The notes under the pieces: model-generated
Told to the model about the DNA's origin: nothing
Database searches by the model: none
What the model saw: the letters and a program-made list of their open reading frames with translations, nothing else
Origin: Lachnospiraceae bacterium UBA3821
Lineage (GTDB): Bacteria > Bacillota > Clostridia > Lachnospirales > Lachnospiraceae
Length of the DNA: 35,806 bases
Assembly (NCBI GenBank): GCA_002368865.1
Contig: DFDT01000021.1
Coordinates: 1 to 35,806 of the forward strand
Direction of reading: 5' to 3'
In this document: positions 8,455 through 16,454 of the stretch, one piece after another
Layout of the letters: every line of letters starts with the position of its first letter
How positions within the stretch are numbered: the stretch's first letter is position 1
Position numbers and translations under genes: made by a program

Positions 8455-8477
8455 GTGCCAGGGGATACCCCTGGCAC
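8455..8477 (-). promoter_or_regulatory. Perfect 10-bp intercistronic hairpin between dctM and GH31
   Basis: GTGCCAGGGG (8455-8464) and CCCCTGGCAC (8468-8477) are perfect complements around a three-base loop. No U tract follows on the minus strand, so it is unlikely to be a full terminator. It probably protects the upstream TRAP message from 3' decay or marks a processing site that sets different transporter and hydrolase levels. Confidence 0.65.
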
Positions 8478-8495
8478 AAAACATCCGCTTTACGC

Positions 8496-9815
8496 TTATC
8501 CCCACCAAAAGGTAGGAACCATTTTAAATAAATATGGTACAATCAGGCTAATTGCCGGAATAAAGGTGACAAGAAACAGCGCTATAACCATAGTAGCAAA
8601 AATCGGCACTATGTATTTCGTAACGCCTTCGATCTTGACTTTTGCAACGCCACATCCTACGAAAAGGCAAGAACCGACCGGCGGCGTAACGGAACCTATC
8701 CCCAGGTTCATAATCATCATGAGTCCAAAATGGACATCGCTCATACCGATGCTTCTGGCTATAGGGAGAAAGATGGGAACAAAAATCAGGACTGCGGGGG
8801 TCAGATCCAAAAACATGCCCATAACAAGGAGAAACACATTCATGATCAAAAGAATGACATATCGATTTGTGGATATGCTCATGAGAGCTGCGCTGATTGC
8901 CGCAGGAATTCCTGTGAAGCTCATCACATAGGACATGATGGAGGATGCCGCAATCAGAAAAAGAATGGTGGCAGAGCTCTTCATTGTATCAGCAAGCAGT
9001 TGATACAGATCCTTTATATTTAGTTCTTTGTAAACAAATCCAAGAACACCGCAGTACAGGCACATGACAATGCCGGCTTCAGTTGCATTAAACCACCCGA
9101 CCAGGATCCCTCCCATTACAAGTATCACTGCAAACAGGCTTGGCAACGCCTCTACCCAAATCTTCCAGGCAGGCATTTCTTCCTTTACTTCTGACCTGCT
9201 GTACCCCAACCGCCGCGCAAGAATCACAGCCATGACAGCCACACATATACCAAGAACCAGCCCTGTCAAATACCCTCCCATAAAAAGAGCCGCAACAGAA
9301 ACACCGCCTGCGGTGATCGAGAACAAAATCAGCGGCCCGGAAGGCGGGATCAATATTCCGGTAGGTGCAGAGCAGATGTTGACAGCTGCGGAGTAATTCG
9401 GATCATATCCTTCATCCTTCTCAAGCGGTGACAGAATGGATCCCATTGCTGATGTGGCAGCCACAGAAGATCCGGAAACAGCCCCGAAGAACATATTTGC
9501 AAGCACATTTGTCGCTGCGAGATACCCGGGAATTCTGCCCACCAAAAGCCGTGCCAGACGAACCAGTCGTTTAGCTATCCCGCCTTTATTCATAATGTTT
9601 CCCCCCAGCGAAAAAAACGGAAGTGCGAGAAGGGAAAAGCTATCCAACCCTGAAAAGCAGCGCTGTGCAGCGGTTAAGGAGAAAACATCCGCCGGCATGC
9701 CTGCTGATAATGCTGTAAGCACTGACGCTATGCCAATTCCGGCAGAGATCGGCACTCCCGCCAGCAGCAATACAAAAAAAGAGCCAAAGAGAACTATTAT
9801 AGATTGTCCAACCAT
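8496..9815 (-). CDS. dctM: TRAP transporter large permease subunit DctM
   Basis: A 439-residue polytopic membrane protein of normal DctM length with about a dozen hydrophobic helices. Family features include an early GVPISAGIG stretch, FSLLALPFFSLGGNIMNKGG, the SGSSVAATSAMGSI segment and APTGILIPPSGPLILFS. DctM forms the Na+-coupled transport channel together with DctQ, taking substrate from the DctP lipoprotein. The start codon overlaps the dctQ stop (TAATG), as expected for stoichiometric expression. TRAP systems carry carboxylates, including sugar acids such as sialic and uronic acids, so an acidic sugar or glycoside is the likely cargo given the downstream GH31 enzymes. That cargo is inference. 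Confidence 0.93.
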   Translation of the reverse strand: MVGQSIIVLFGSFFVLLLAGVPISAGIGIASVLTALSAGMPADVFSLTAAQRCFSGLDSFSLLALPFFSLGGNIMNKGGIAKRLVRLARLLVGRIPGYLAATNVLANMFFGAVSGSSVAATSAMGSILSPLEKDEGYDPNYSAAVNICSAPTGILIPPSGPLILFSITAGGVSVAALFMGGYLTGLVLGICVAVMAVILARRLGYSRSEVKEEMPAWKIWVEALPSLFAVILVMGGILVGWFNATEAGIVMCLYCGVLGFVYKELNIKDLYQLLADTMKSSATILFLIAASSIMSYVMSFTGIPAAISAALMSISTNRYVILLIMNVFLLVMGMFLDLTPAVLIFVPIFLPIARSIGMSDVHFGLMMIMNLGIGSVTPPVGSCLFVGCGVAKVKIEGVTKYIVPIFATMVIALFLVTFIPAISLIVPYLFKMVPTFWWG

Positions 9816-10294
9816 TATTCTTCTCCTTTCTTCCTGAGGGACAGAAACTTCACAAGTTTCAGGATTCGCGCGAGAATAATCATGATACCGCAGATCGGTT
9901 CTATAAGGTAAAGCGTTCTCATGGGTATATGCATAACAGGGGAAATATTGGTCGCATTCGCAACCAGTTTAATGCCTCCAATGACAAACACATAAAAAAC
10001 AAAAAACAAAATTGCGAGTTCAATCAGAACGCTCAGAATTATCTTAAAAGTCCCGTGTGCCCGATCCGTAACCAATTCCAGAGCAAGATGCTCATCCTTA
10101 TAAAAGCAATAAGCAGCTCCTATAAACGAAGCAATGATCAGCATGTACCGGAGAAACTCATCCGTAACGGTTGATGGATTGCCTAAAACCGAGCGGCTGA
10201 CGACCTGCCATGTGCCGCCGACGATCAATAAGCCCATTGCTGCAGCCATCAAAAACCGCATAACATTGTCCAGGATTTTTTCAATTTTTTCCAA
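9815..10294 (-). CDS. dctQ: TRAP transporter small permease subunit DctQ
   Basis: A 159-residue membrane protein with four predicted helices (about 10-30, 45-65, 85-110, 130-150), typical of DctQ. It contains the family-like WQVVSRSVLGNPSTVTDEFLRYMLIIASFIGAA region split over helices 1-2. The start is TTG at 10294, preceded by AAGGAGG with about seven bases of spacing; no better ATG is in place. It sits 60 bases after dctP and overlaps dctM by one base. DctQ scaffolds and completes the DctM transport unit. Confidence 0.9.
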   Translation of the reverse strand: MEKIEKILDNVMRFLMAAAMGLLIVGGTWQVVSRSVLGNPSTVTDEFLRYMLIIASFIGAAYCFYKDEHLALELVTDRAHGTFKIILSVLIELAILFFVFYVFVIGGIKLVANATNISPVMHIPMRTLYLIEPICGIMIILARILKLVKFLSLRKKGEE

Positions 10295-10354
10295 AATACA
10301 GCCTCCTTGTTACAAAGCTTGTTCCATTTGTCTTTCATTTCTCTGCTAGGCCTG

Positions 10355-11389
10355 TTATTCTGCATTCTGGATCCGCTCTACAAACGCATACGTGGCGGGA
10401 TCATTGGCTTTCAGGTTGTCATAAATGGACTTACATGCCTGCTTAAAAGCATCCGTGTCCACATCTGTAACAAATTCAACCCCCTTCTGTTCTGCGGTTT
10501 CACGTACTTCCGCTTCGAAAGCATCCCATGCAGCTTTGTAGGAGTTCGACATTTCCGCTGCAGTCTCTGTGAGTACGGCCTTCTGTGCGTCGCTAAACTG
10601 ATCCCATACTTTTTTTGAAATGATGATAATATCCGGAATCCTAGTGTGCTCGTCAAAGCAATAATACTTTGTCACATCGGCATGGTCCCTCATTGCAGTA
10701 ATGTTGTTCTCTGCACCGTCCACCACATGGTTCTGCATTGCAGTATAGATTTCGCTGTAACTCATCGGATTTGCTGCCCCACCCATTGCCGTCATCATAT
10801 CAATAGCCATCTGGCTGTCCATTGTACGAATTTTTAGTCCTGAGAGATCTGCAGGGGTCCGGATCGGTTTATTTGTCGTATAAAATGAACGGGCTCCCGA
10901 ATCAAGCCATGTCAGACCGACAAATCCATCTCCTTCTGTAAGTTTATACAGGTCTCCTGCTATATCACCATCCATTACATTATAGTAGTGTTCCTTACTG
11001 CCGAAGATATATGGAACAGAAACAACGTTCCACTCTGTTTTAAAATTGCCCAAAGTCCCGGCTGATACTTTTGTCATCTCAAGCTGTCCTGCCTGTATCT
11101 GGCCAATACAGTCCGCCTCCGATCCAAGTGTCCCGTTAGGGATTATCGTAATCTTGATAGTTCCTCCGGAAGACTCCTCAACAGCCTTCGCCCATGCCTG
11201 CATGGCAATATGAACCGCGTGATCTTCCGCAAGGTTATGCGCCAGTTTTAAATTGAACGTCTGTTCTGCCTCTGTTCCGAATCCGCTCCCTCCGGCAGAC
11301 TGGTTTGAATTACCGCCGCTGCCCCCACAGGCTGAAAGCACACTTACTGCCAAAACAGCGCTGAGAATAATTGCAATTATTCTTTTCAT
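10355..11389 (-). CDS. dctP: TRAP transporter substrate-binding lipoprotein DctP
   Basis: A 344-residue extracytoplasmic solute receptor. It has a lipoprotein signal peptide with lipobox LSAC (Cys21), followed by a Gly/Ser/Asn-rich linker to about residue 40. The mature domain has DctP-family features: FNLKLAHNLAEDHAVH near the start, and the LSGLKIRTMDS segment whose Arg normally binds a substrate carboxylate. This supports an acidic ligand. It is the first gene of the TRAP-GH31 operon, with GGAGG before the ATG and a structured leader upstream. The ligand cannot be identified from sequence alone. Confidence 0.93.
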   Translation of the reverse strand: MKRIIAIILSAVLAVSVLSACGGSGGNSNQSAGGSGFGTEAEQTFNLKLAHNLAEDHAVHIAMQAWAKAVEESSGGTIKITIIPNGTLGSEADCIGQIQAGQLEMTKVSAGTLGNFKTEWNVVSVPYIFGSKEHYYNVMDGDIAGDLYKLTEGDGFVGLTWLDSGARSFYTTNKPIRTPADLSGLKIRTMDSQMAIDMMTAMGGAANPMSYSEIYTAMQNHVVDGAENNITAMRDHADVTKYYCFDEHTRIPDIIIISKKVWDQFSDAQKAVLTETAAEMSNSYKAAWDAFEAEVRETAEQKGVEFVTDVDTDAFKQACKSIYDNLKANDPATYAFVERIQNAE

Positions 11390-11504
11390 ACATCCTCCCT
11401 TATTCTGAAGCGCATAAATAGCTGCTGCTCACGGCGCTTCTGCGCAAGCGGCAAAAATATGTAACTTATAGAAAATGTATCATCTCACCACCAATCAAAC
11501 ACAA
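11390..11504 (-). promoter_or_regulatory. dctP leader with mutually exclusive stems and weak promoter
   Basis: A weak promoter candidate is TTGTGT (11504-11499) and GATACA (11481-11476), 17 bases apart. In the leader, GCGCTTC (11434-11440) can pair perfectly with GAAGCGC (11407-11413), just before the ribosome binding site. Part of it, CGCTT (11435-11439), can instead pair with AAGCG (11446-11450). The two stems cannot form together, a layout compatible with leader-based control. No known riboswitch class was recognised. Confidence 0.4.
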
Positions 11505-11525
11505 ACATGCCGTCCGGCTGTACTG

Positions 11526-11565
11526 ACAAAAAAGGAGCACATCACATTTATTGTGATTAGCTCCC
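11526..11565 (-). terminator. Terminator of the fatty acid operon after the MarR gene
   Basis: On the minus strand GGAGC (11564-11560) and GCTCC (11538-11534) enclose the pair ATCACA/TGTGAT (11557-11552 with 11546-11541), with two-base internal loops between. A run of seven T follows (11533-11527). This is a textbook intrinsic terminator 19 bases after the MarR stop. Confidence 0.88.
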
Positions 11566-11583
11566 ATTTTTGTATATGTATTT

Positions 11584-12030
11584 TTAGTTATTTTTCAGTT
11601 CTATCTCCGGCATCAGTTCTTCTGCCGTAACTTTGAGGATTTTTTCCAAAGTCTGTATTTCCTCAGGCGAGAAGCGTTCCCGTATTCTGTCCATTACCAC
11701 ATTCATATAATTATAGCTTATATTGTAATAGTCCATGTACTTCTGTGTCACTTCGAGATGATATTCCCTTTTATCATCTTCGGAACGCGTTTTTTTTAAA
11801 TATCCTTTTTTGGCAAGATTCCCGACTTTATAGGCCGCGTTGGGGGACGAAAGGTTCGCCATTCTGGCAAACTCTGCCACTGTCGGAGTTCCTAATGCGT
11901 AAATAATCTCCATGCAGAACGTTTCCACAGTAGTGAGGGTGGCTTCTCTGTCCATTAACCGCTCAAAGACTTTCTGATAAAAGTGAAGTTTAAACTTCAT
12001 GTATACTTCTGAAAACGCATCCTTTAGCAT
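11584..12030 (-). CDS. MarR-family regulator, FabT-like
   Basis: About 148 residues starting at the ATG at 12030 (MLKDAFSEVY), with GGAGA about ten bases upstream. The reading frame stays open further upstream, but that stretch is occupied by a promoter and operator-like repeat. The central winged helix-turn-helix (about 50-110) includes TPTVAEFARMANLSSPNAAYKVGNLAKKGYL and the wing SEDDKREYHLEVT. FabT, a MarR protein of Firmicutes, represses fatty acid genes when bound to acyl-ACP. This gene closes the fatty acid operon rather than opening it, so FabT function is inferred from family and context. It has its own predicted promoter and a terminator downstream. Confidence 0.85.
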   Translation of the reverse strand: MLKDAFSEVYMKFKLHFYQKVFERLMDREATLTTVETFCMEIIYALGTPTVAEFARMANLSSPNAAYKVGNLAKKGYLKKTRSEDDKREYHLEVTQKYMDYYNISYNYMNVVMDRIRERFSPEEIQTLEKILKVTAEELMPEIELKNN

Positions 12031-12051
12031 GACTATTGTTCTCCGATGTTG

Positions 12052-12102
12052 AGTGTTGTTTGGTGATAAAAACACTATATCAACTCCCGGAGTCAATTGC
12101 AA
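12052..12102 (-). promoter_or_regulatory. Internal promoter and operator-like repeat of the MarR gene
   Basis: The -35 box TTGCAA (12102-12097) and -10 box TATAGT (12079-12074) are 17 bases apart; the -35 lies inside the end of fabZ. An inverted repeat AGTGTT (12052-12057) and AACACT (12071-12076), with a 13-base spacer, overlaps the -10 box and the expected start near 12067. This suggests autorepression and expression separate from the main operon. Confidence 0.55.
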
Positions 12103-12514
12103 AGGTCAATTCCGCGGTCACCGCGGCTTCTCCATCCACATAGGCAACCGCCTTCCCGATTCCCACTGCCCCTTTCGACGCGGTAATCTCACAGCATAGT
12201 TCCAGCACATCTCCCGGAATGACCTGTTTTTTAAATCTCGCCTGCTTAATTCCTCCGAACAGCGCGATTTTTCCCTTGTTCTTCTCTTCGGTCAAAATAG
12301 CTACGGCTCCTGTCTGAGCCAGAGCTTCAATGATCAGTACCCCCGGCATCACATGTTTTTCGGGGAAGTGACCCATAAACTGCATTTCATTGGCCGATAT
12401 GCATTTTATGCCCCTGGCCCGGATACCCGGTTCGCATTCGAGAATGCGGTCAACCAGTAAAAAAGGATACCTATGGGGCAGAATTTTTTGAATCTGGTTC
12501 GAGTTCAGTTCCAT
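12080..12514 (-). CDS. fabZ: 3-hydroxyacyl-ACP dehydratase FabZ
   Basis: A 144-residue hot-dog-fold dehydratase of standard length. It removes water from 3-hydroxyacyl-ACP in the elongation cycle. The signature [11 protein letters not shown] contains the catalytic His, and [13 protein letters not shown] contains the catalytic Glu. An AAGGAG site precedes the ATG. The gene overlaps the fabF stop by ten bases, indicating translational coupling. No FabA-type isomerase or FabM/FabN was recognised next to it, so how unsaturated fatty acids are made is not shown here. Confidence 0.96.
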   Translation of the reverse strand: MELNSNQIQKILPHRYPFLLVDRILECEPGIRARGIKCISANEMQFMGHFPEKHVMPGVLIIEALAQTGAVAILTEEKNKGKIALFGGIKQARFKKQVIPGDVLELCCEITASKGAVGIGKAVAYVDGEAAVTAELTFAIDSGS

Positions 12515-13749
12515 TCACTCTGCTCCTTTATCTTTTTAAAAACAATACTAGCGTTATGCCCTCCAAATCCAAGAGAATTTGACATAGCCGAGTGTACATG
12601 TGCTCTCCGCGCAGTGTTCGGAACAATGTCAAGATCGCATTCGGGATCAGGTTTCAGATATCCGATCGTCGGCGGTACTATGTCGTCTTTAACGGACAGT
12701 ACGGTAAAGACGGCTTCCACCGCGCCACTCGCTCCGAGAAGATGCCCAATCATTGATTTCGAGGAGCTGACCATGAGATTTTTTGCCGCCTCGCCAAAAG
12801 CCAGGTGCATAGCAGCCGTCTCTCCCTTATCGTTCAGCGGAGTGGAGGTTCCATGGGCATTTACATAATCCACTTTGTCAAGTCCCGCTTCACGAAGGGC
12901 ATTTTGCATACAAATAGCTGCCATTCTACCATCTGGCATGGGAGCCGTTACATGATAGGCGTCACATGTGGTACCATATCCGGCGATCTCGCAGTATATT
13001 TTGGCGCCTCTTTTTATGGCGTGCTCATACTCCTCCAGAATTAACGCGCCTCCGCCTTCTCCCATTACAAATCCATCGCGTTCCGCGTCAAACGGAATTG
13101 AAGCGCGGAATCGATCCTCAGAAAAACTGAGCGCCTTCATCGCTGTGAATCCGCCTATCCCAAGCTCATTGATGCTTGCTTCTGAGCTGCCGCAGAGCAT
13201 AACTTCCTGATATCCGTCTTTAATCTTGCGAAATGCCTCACCTATGGAATTGGTTCCGCTGGCACAAGCCGTCACAACGGATGTACAGATCCCGTGAAAG
13301 CCGAATCGGATCCCCAGATGACCGGCAGCCATGTTGGAGATCGCCATGGGAATAAAATGGGGTGAAATTCTGTCATACCCCTTTTTACTGCCCTTCTGAT
13401 CCTCTCTCTGAATCGTCGTCAGCCCTCCTATTCCGCTGGAGTAAATAATGCCGCACCGATCCGGATCCTCTTCGTCCATGTCAAGCCCCGCGTCGTCAAA
13501 AGCCTGCTGAGCGGATGCGATAGCAAAAAGTGCGAAGGAATCAATTTTCCGGATCTCGGTTTTATCCAGATACTCTTCCGGGTGAAAATTCTTTACCTCC
13601 GCTGCCAGTTTGACGCGGGAAGCTGATGTGTCATAGTGTGTGATCGGCCCAATACCGCAAGTTCCCTTTTTGGCGGCCTCCCAGCTCTCCTGTGCCGTAT
13701 TTCCGATGGGCGTAACAGCGCCCACTCCCGTTACAACGACTCTTCTCAT
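12505..13749 (-). CDS. fabF: 3-oxoacyl-ACP synthase II FabF
   Basis: A 414-residue condensing enzyme (KAS II) that extends acyl-ACP with malonyl-ACP. The start is the ATG at 13749 ([14 protein letters not shown]), which overlaps the fabG stop as ATGA; the longer open frame upstream lies in fabG. The catalytic triad is visible: Cys in [11 protein letters not shown], His in [11 protein letters not shown], His in [12 protein letters not shown]. The glycine-rich end [15 protein letters not shown] is typical. It is a normal-length, complete member of the cluster. Confidence 0.96.
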   Translation of the reverse strand: MRRVVVTGVGAVTPIGNTAQESWEAAKKGTCGIGPITHYDTSASRVKLAAEVKNFHPEEYLDKTEIRKIDSFALFAIASAQQAFDDAGLDMDEEDPDRCGIIYSSGIGGLTTIQREDQKGSKKGYDRISPHFIPMAISNMAAGHLGIRFGFHGICTSVVTACASGTNSIGEAFRKIKDGYQEVMLCGSSEASINELGIGGFTAMKALSFSEDRFRASIPFDAERDGFVMGEGGGALILEEYEHAIKRGAKIYCEIAGYGTTCDAYHVTAPMPDGRMAAICMQNALREAGLDKVDYVNAHGTSTPLNDKGETAAMHLAFGEAAKNLMVSSSKSMIGHLLGASGAVEAVFTVLSVKDDIVPPTIGYLKPDPECDLDIVPNTARRAHVHSAMSNSLGFGGHNASIVFKKIKEQSEWN

Positions 13750-14489
13750 ATCGCCATACCTCCGTCCACACAGAGCACCTGCCCGGTGATATACCTGCTT
13801 TCCTCTCCAGCGAAAAAAGCGACCGCACATGCTACATCTTCCACACGGCCTGCCCCGCCCATAGGAATTTCCGCCAGCGAAGCGTCTCTTGCATTCGCTG
13901 TCATTTTGCCGGTCATATCCGTCTCAATGAACCCGGGCGCCACTGCATTTACCGTTATTCCCCGTGAGGCCAGCTCTTTAGCCAAAGACTTCGTCATTCC
14001 GATTACTCCCGACTTGCTCGCCGCATAGTTGAGCTGACCGGCGTTTCCTCTGACACCGACTACGGAACTCATGTTCACGATACGCCCTCTTCTCGCACGG
14101 ATCATGAACCTTGATACGCCTCTCATCATATAGAACGTGCCTTTAAGATTCACATTGACTACTGCGTCAAAATCCTCATTTTTCATGCGCATTGTAAGTC
14201 CGTCCCGGGTGATGCCCGCATTATTAACGAGAACGTCGATGTGACCGCCTCCAAACCAAGATGCCTGCGCGATGAGTCTGTCGCACTGGTCCGAATTCGA
14301 TACGTCTGCCTGCACTTTCAGAACGCGGGCTCCCTTTTCCTCGCACAGTCTTTCCGTCTCCTCCGCAGCCGGTGCATCCGACTGGTAACTGAACACAATG
14401 TCCATTCCTATTTCCGCCAGTTTTACGCAGACCGCTCTCCCGATGCCGCGGCTTCCACCCGTCACCAGTGCCAGTTTTCTATCGCTCAT
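13746..14489 (-). CDS. fabG: 3-oxoacyl-ACP reductase FabG
   Basis: A 247-residue short-chain dehydrogenase that reduces 3-oxoacyl-ACP, probably with NADPH. The cofactor motif is TGGSRGIG near residues 10-17. The NNAG motif is followed by the catalytic Ser in NMSSVVG and the YxxxK pair in NYAASKSGVIG. A Lys/Arg-rich region follows, as usual for ACP binding. The start overlaps the fabD end by 11 bases, and its stop overlaps the fabF start. Confidence 0.96.
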   Translation of the reverse strand: MSDRKLALVTGGSRGIGRAVCVKLAEIGMDIVFSYQSDAPAAEETERLCEEKGARVLKVQADVSNSDQCDRLIAQASWFGGGHIDVLVNNAGITRDGLTMRMKNEDFDAVVNVNLKGTFYMMRGVSRFMIRARRGRIVNMSSVVGVRGNAGQLNYAASKSGVIGMTKSLAKELASRGITVNAVAPGFIETDMTGKMTANARDASLAEIPMGGAGRVEDVACAVAFFAGEESRYITGQVLCVDGGMAI

Positions 14490-15414
14490 TTTCTATCACC
14501 TTCCTGAAATCATCGGTTGAATCAATACTGCTGACTCTGATCCCGACCCCTTTTTTTCTGGCTGTTCTTTTTAAGAAACCCGCCATCGTATTCCCCGGTC
14601 CTATTTCCAAAAAATCCGTATATCCCCGATCGAGGAGGCTCATGAGATCCTGCTCCAGATAAACACTGCTCTGAACCTGACGCACCAGCAGGTCCTTAAG
14701 GTCAGCCTCTCCGGCAAAGGTCCCCGTCACATTCATGGCCACTGGGATCCGCGGTTTGGCGAAGTGCATATTTTTAAAGTATGCCGCGAGTGCTTTCCCC
14801 GCCGGTTCCATGTAGCGGGTGTGGAATGGGCCGCTTACATTAAGCCGGACGCATCGCTTTGCGCCGAGGCTTTTGAGTTTTTCTTCCGCCTCGGAAACCG
14901 CGGTCTCTTCTCCACAGATCACCGCCTGCCCGGGACAATTGTAATTTGCAACTGTTACATACCCGCTTTTGACGCTCTCACACACATCGCGGATGACCTC
15001 ACTCTCACACCCCATGACAGCGCTCATAGCAGACTCGATTCCCATCCCGGTCTCCATCATGACCTTCCCGCGGAATCTGAGAATATTTATGTACCTTTCT
15101 TCTGTAAATACACCTGCCGCATATAGAGCTCCGTATTCTCCGAGGCTCAACCCGCAGGCGGCTTCCGCTTCAATTCCGTGTTCGGAAAGCAGGCGCGTAA
15201 CACCGGCTGCAAATATGGCCATACAGACCTGTGTGTTCTCTGTTTTGGACAGTTCCTCTGCCGGTCCCTCGTGCATCAGTCTTATAAAATCCGTGCGCAT
15301 GTTCAGGCTGTCTAAAAAGGATCGATAGGAAGGATATTCCTGATAAAAATCTAGTCCCATTCCAACCTTTTGGCTTCCCTGCCCGGCGTACAAAAATACT
15401 TGACGCGTTTTCAC
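14479..15414 (-). CDS. fabD: Malonyl-CoA:ACP transacylase FabD
   Basis: A 311-residue transacylase that loads malonyl groups onto ACP. The N-terminal FLYAGQGSQKVGMG and the nucleophile motif GLSLGEYGALYAAG (Ser near residue 90) are diagnostic. The catalytic His is in SGPFHTRYM, and the C-terminal LEIGPGNTMAGFLKR is typical. The start is GTG at 15414, overlapping the preceding stop as GTGA. The usual conserved GHSLGE is GLSLGE here, which occurs in other FabD proteins. Confidence 0.95.
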   Translation of the reverse strand: MKTRQVFLYAGQGSQKVGMGLDFYQEYPSYRSFLDSLNMRTDFIRLMHEGPAEELSKTENTQVCMAIFAAGVTRLLSEHGIEAEAACGLSLGEYGALYAAGVFTEERYINILRFRGKVMMETGMGIESAMSAVMGCESEVIRDVCESVKSGYVTVANYNCPGQAVICGEETAVSEAEEKLKSLGAKRCVRLNVSGPFHTRYMEPAGKALAAYFKNMHFAKPRIPVAMNVTGTFAGEADLKDLLVRQVQSSVYLEQDLMSLLDRGYTDFLEIGPGNTMAGFLKRTARKKGVGIRVSSIDSTDDFRKVIENER

Positions 15415-16454
15415 TTTATATGCTCCCTGTACTCTTCTATAATCTCATCTATAAGCTCTTTTACGGAAAGAATCTTATCCACTCTTGCCGCGTTTTCTCC
15501 GGCAAAAAACAGCCCATCTTCCAGATTTCCCTTCACCGCTTCGATCAGCGCCCGGCTGATACAATAAGGAGTCTCCTTCTTTTTGCAGGTGCGAAGGCAG
15601 TTATTACAGCGCACGGCCGGATATCTTTCCCCCCGACGCAGTCTATGGATCAGTGGCGTTACAATAGCTCTTGCCGACATTCCTACGGGGCTTTCGATGA
15701 TCTCAATATCCTCTTCCCCAGCCTCCACAATCGCCTTCTTAAAGGCAGGATCCGCGTCACATTCCGTCGTTGCGATAAAGCGGGTCCCGATTTGAACTCC
15801 GGCCGCGCCTTCCTTTATCAGCTTCGCCATATCCTTACCGTCGAATACGCCGCCCGCCACAAATACCGGGATATCACCCGCCGCTTCCTTGACCTCCCCC
15901 AGCAGAACGGAATTGTCCTTACATGTGCCTGACGACAATTCTTCTCCGGAAAATCCCAGATGTCCCCCTGCCATATACCCTTCCAGCACGAAGAAATCCG
16001 GCTTTTTGTGATATTGTCTCTCATAATGCCTCAAAAGGATCCTCGCTGCCCGTCCGCTGGATATGATCGGAGCAAATAAAGCGTCAGTTCCTTCCACCAG
16101 CTCCGGAAGATGCAGGGGAAGCCCTGCTCCGGAAATGATCACATCCGCGCCGAACCGGGCTGCACATCTGCAGGTTTCCGCATAGTTTGTTACGGCATAC
16201 ATCACATTTACGCCCACAAGCCCTTTCCCTGCGGCGATCTCTTTTGCTTTCTCAATCTCTCTCTTTAAGACCCTCAGGTTGGCCGCATGAGGGTCTGTTT
16301 CAAAATCCGGTTCCGCGTATCCGGCATTGACTGAACTTATCACTCCTATGCCACCGCAACGCGCAACGTGGCCTGCCAGATTGCCCAGGGAGACTCCGAC
16401 TCCCATCCCGCCCTGGATCAGGGGAATTTTCAACTCTTTTGTTCCTATTTTCAT
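15411..16454 (-). CDS. FabK/nitronate monooxygenase-like flavoprotein with C-terminal Cys cluster
   Basis: A 347-residue FMN-dependent TIM barrel of the 2-nitropropane dioxygenase/FabK superfamily. IPLIQGGMGVGVS opens the barrel, GYMAGGHLGFSG and VAGGVFDGKDMAKLIKEGAA form the flavin phosphate region, and GVQIGTRFIATTECDA follows. It differs from the neighbouring FabK by inserted segments and a C-terminal cysteine group CNNCLRTC-x5-YC (about 284-298), a possible metal or Fe-S site. It lies between fabK and fabD with four-base overlaps on both sides, so it is part of the operon. Possible roles are a second enoyl reductase, a detoxifying oxidase or an isomerase-like flavoenzyme. The exact function is unknown. 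Confidence 0.8.
   Translation of the reverse strand: MKIGTKELKIPLIQGGMGVGVSLGNLAGHVARCGGIGVISSVNAGYAEPDFETDPHAANLRVLKREIEKAKEIAAGKGLVGVNVMYAVTNYAETCRCAARFGADVIISGAGLPLHLPELVEGTDALFAPIISSGRAARILLRHYERQYHKKPDFFVLEGYMAGGHLGFSGEELSSGTCKDNSVLLGEVKEAAGDIPVFVAGGVFDGKDMAKLIKEGAAGVQIGTRFIATTECDADPAFKKAIVEAGEEDIEIIESPVGMSARAIVTPLIHRLRRGERYPAVRCNNCLRTCKKKETPYCISRALIEAVKGNLEDGLFFAGENAARVDKILSVKELIDEIIEEYREHIK

Noticed and set aside
8430..8477. ATG at 8477 as the start of the upstream GH31 gene.
   Set aside because: It sits in a perfect hairpin without a ribosome binding site; the TTG at 8429 has AAGGAGG and aligns with the paralogue start.
11541..11557. ATCACA/TGTGAT pair resembling a CRP-type half-site arrangement.
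   Set aside because: It is the inner stem of an intrinsic terminator with a T tract; the resemblance is best explained by RNA structure.
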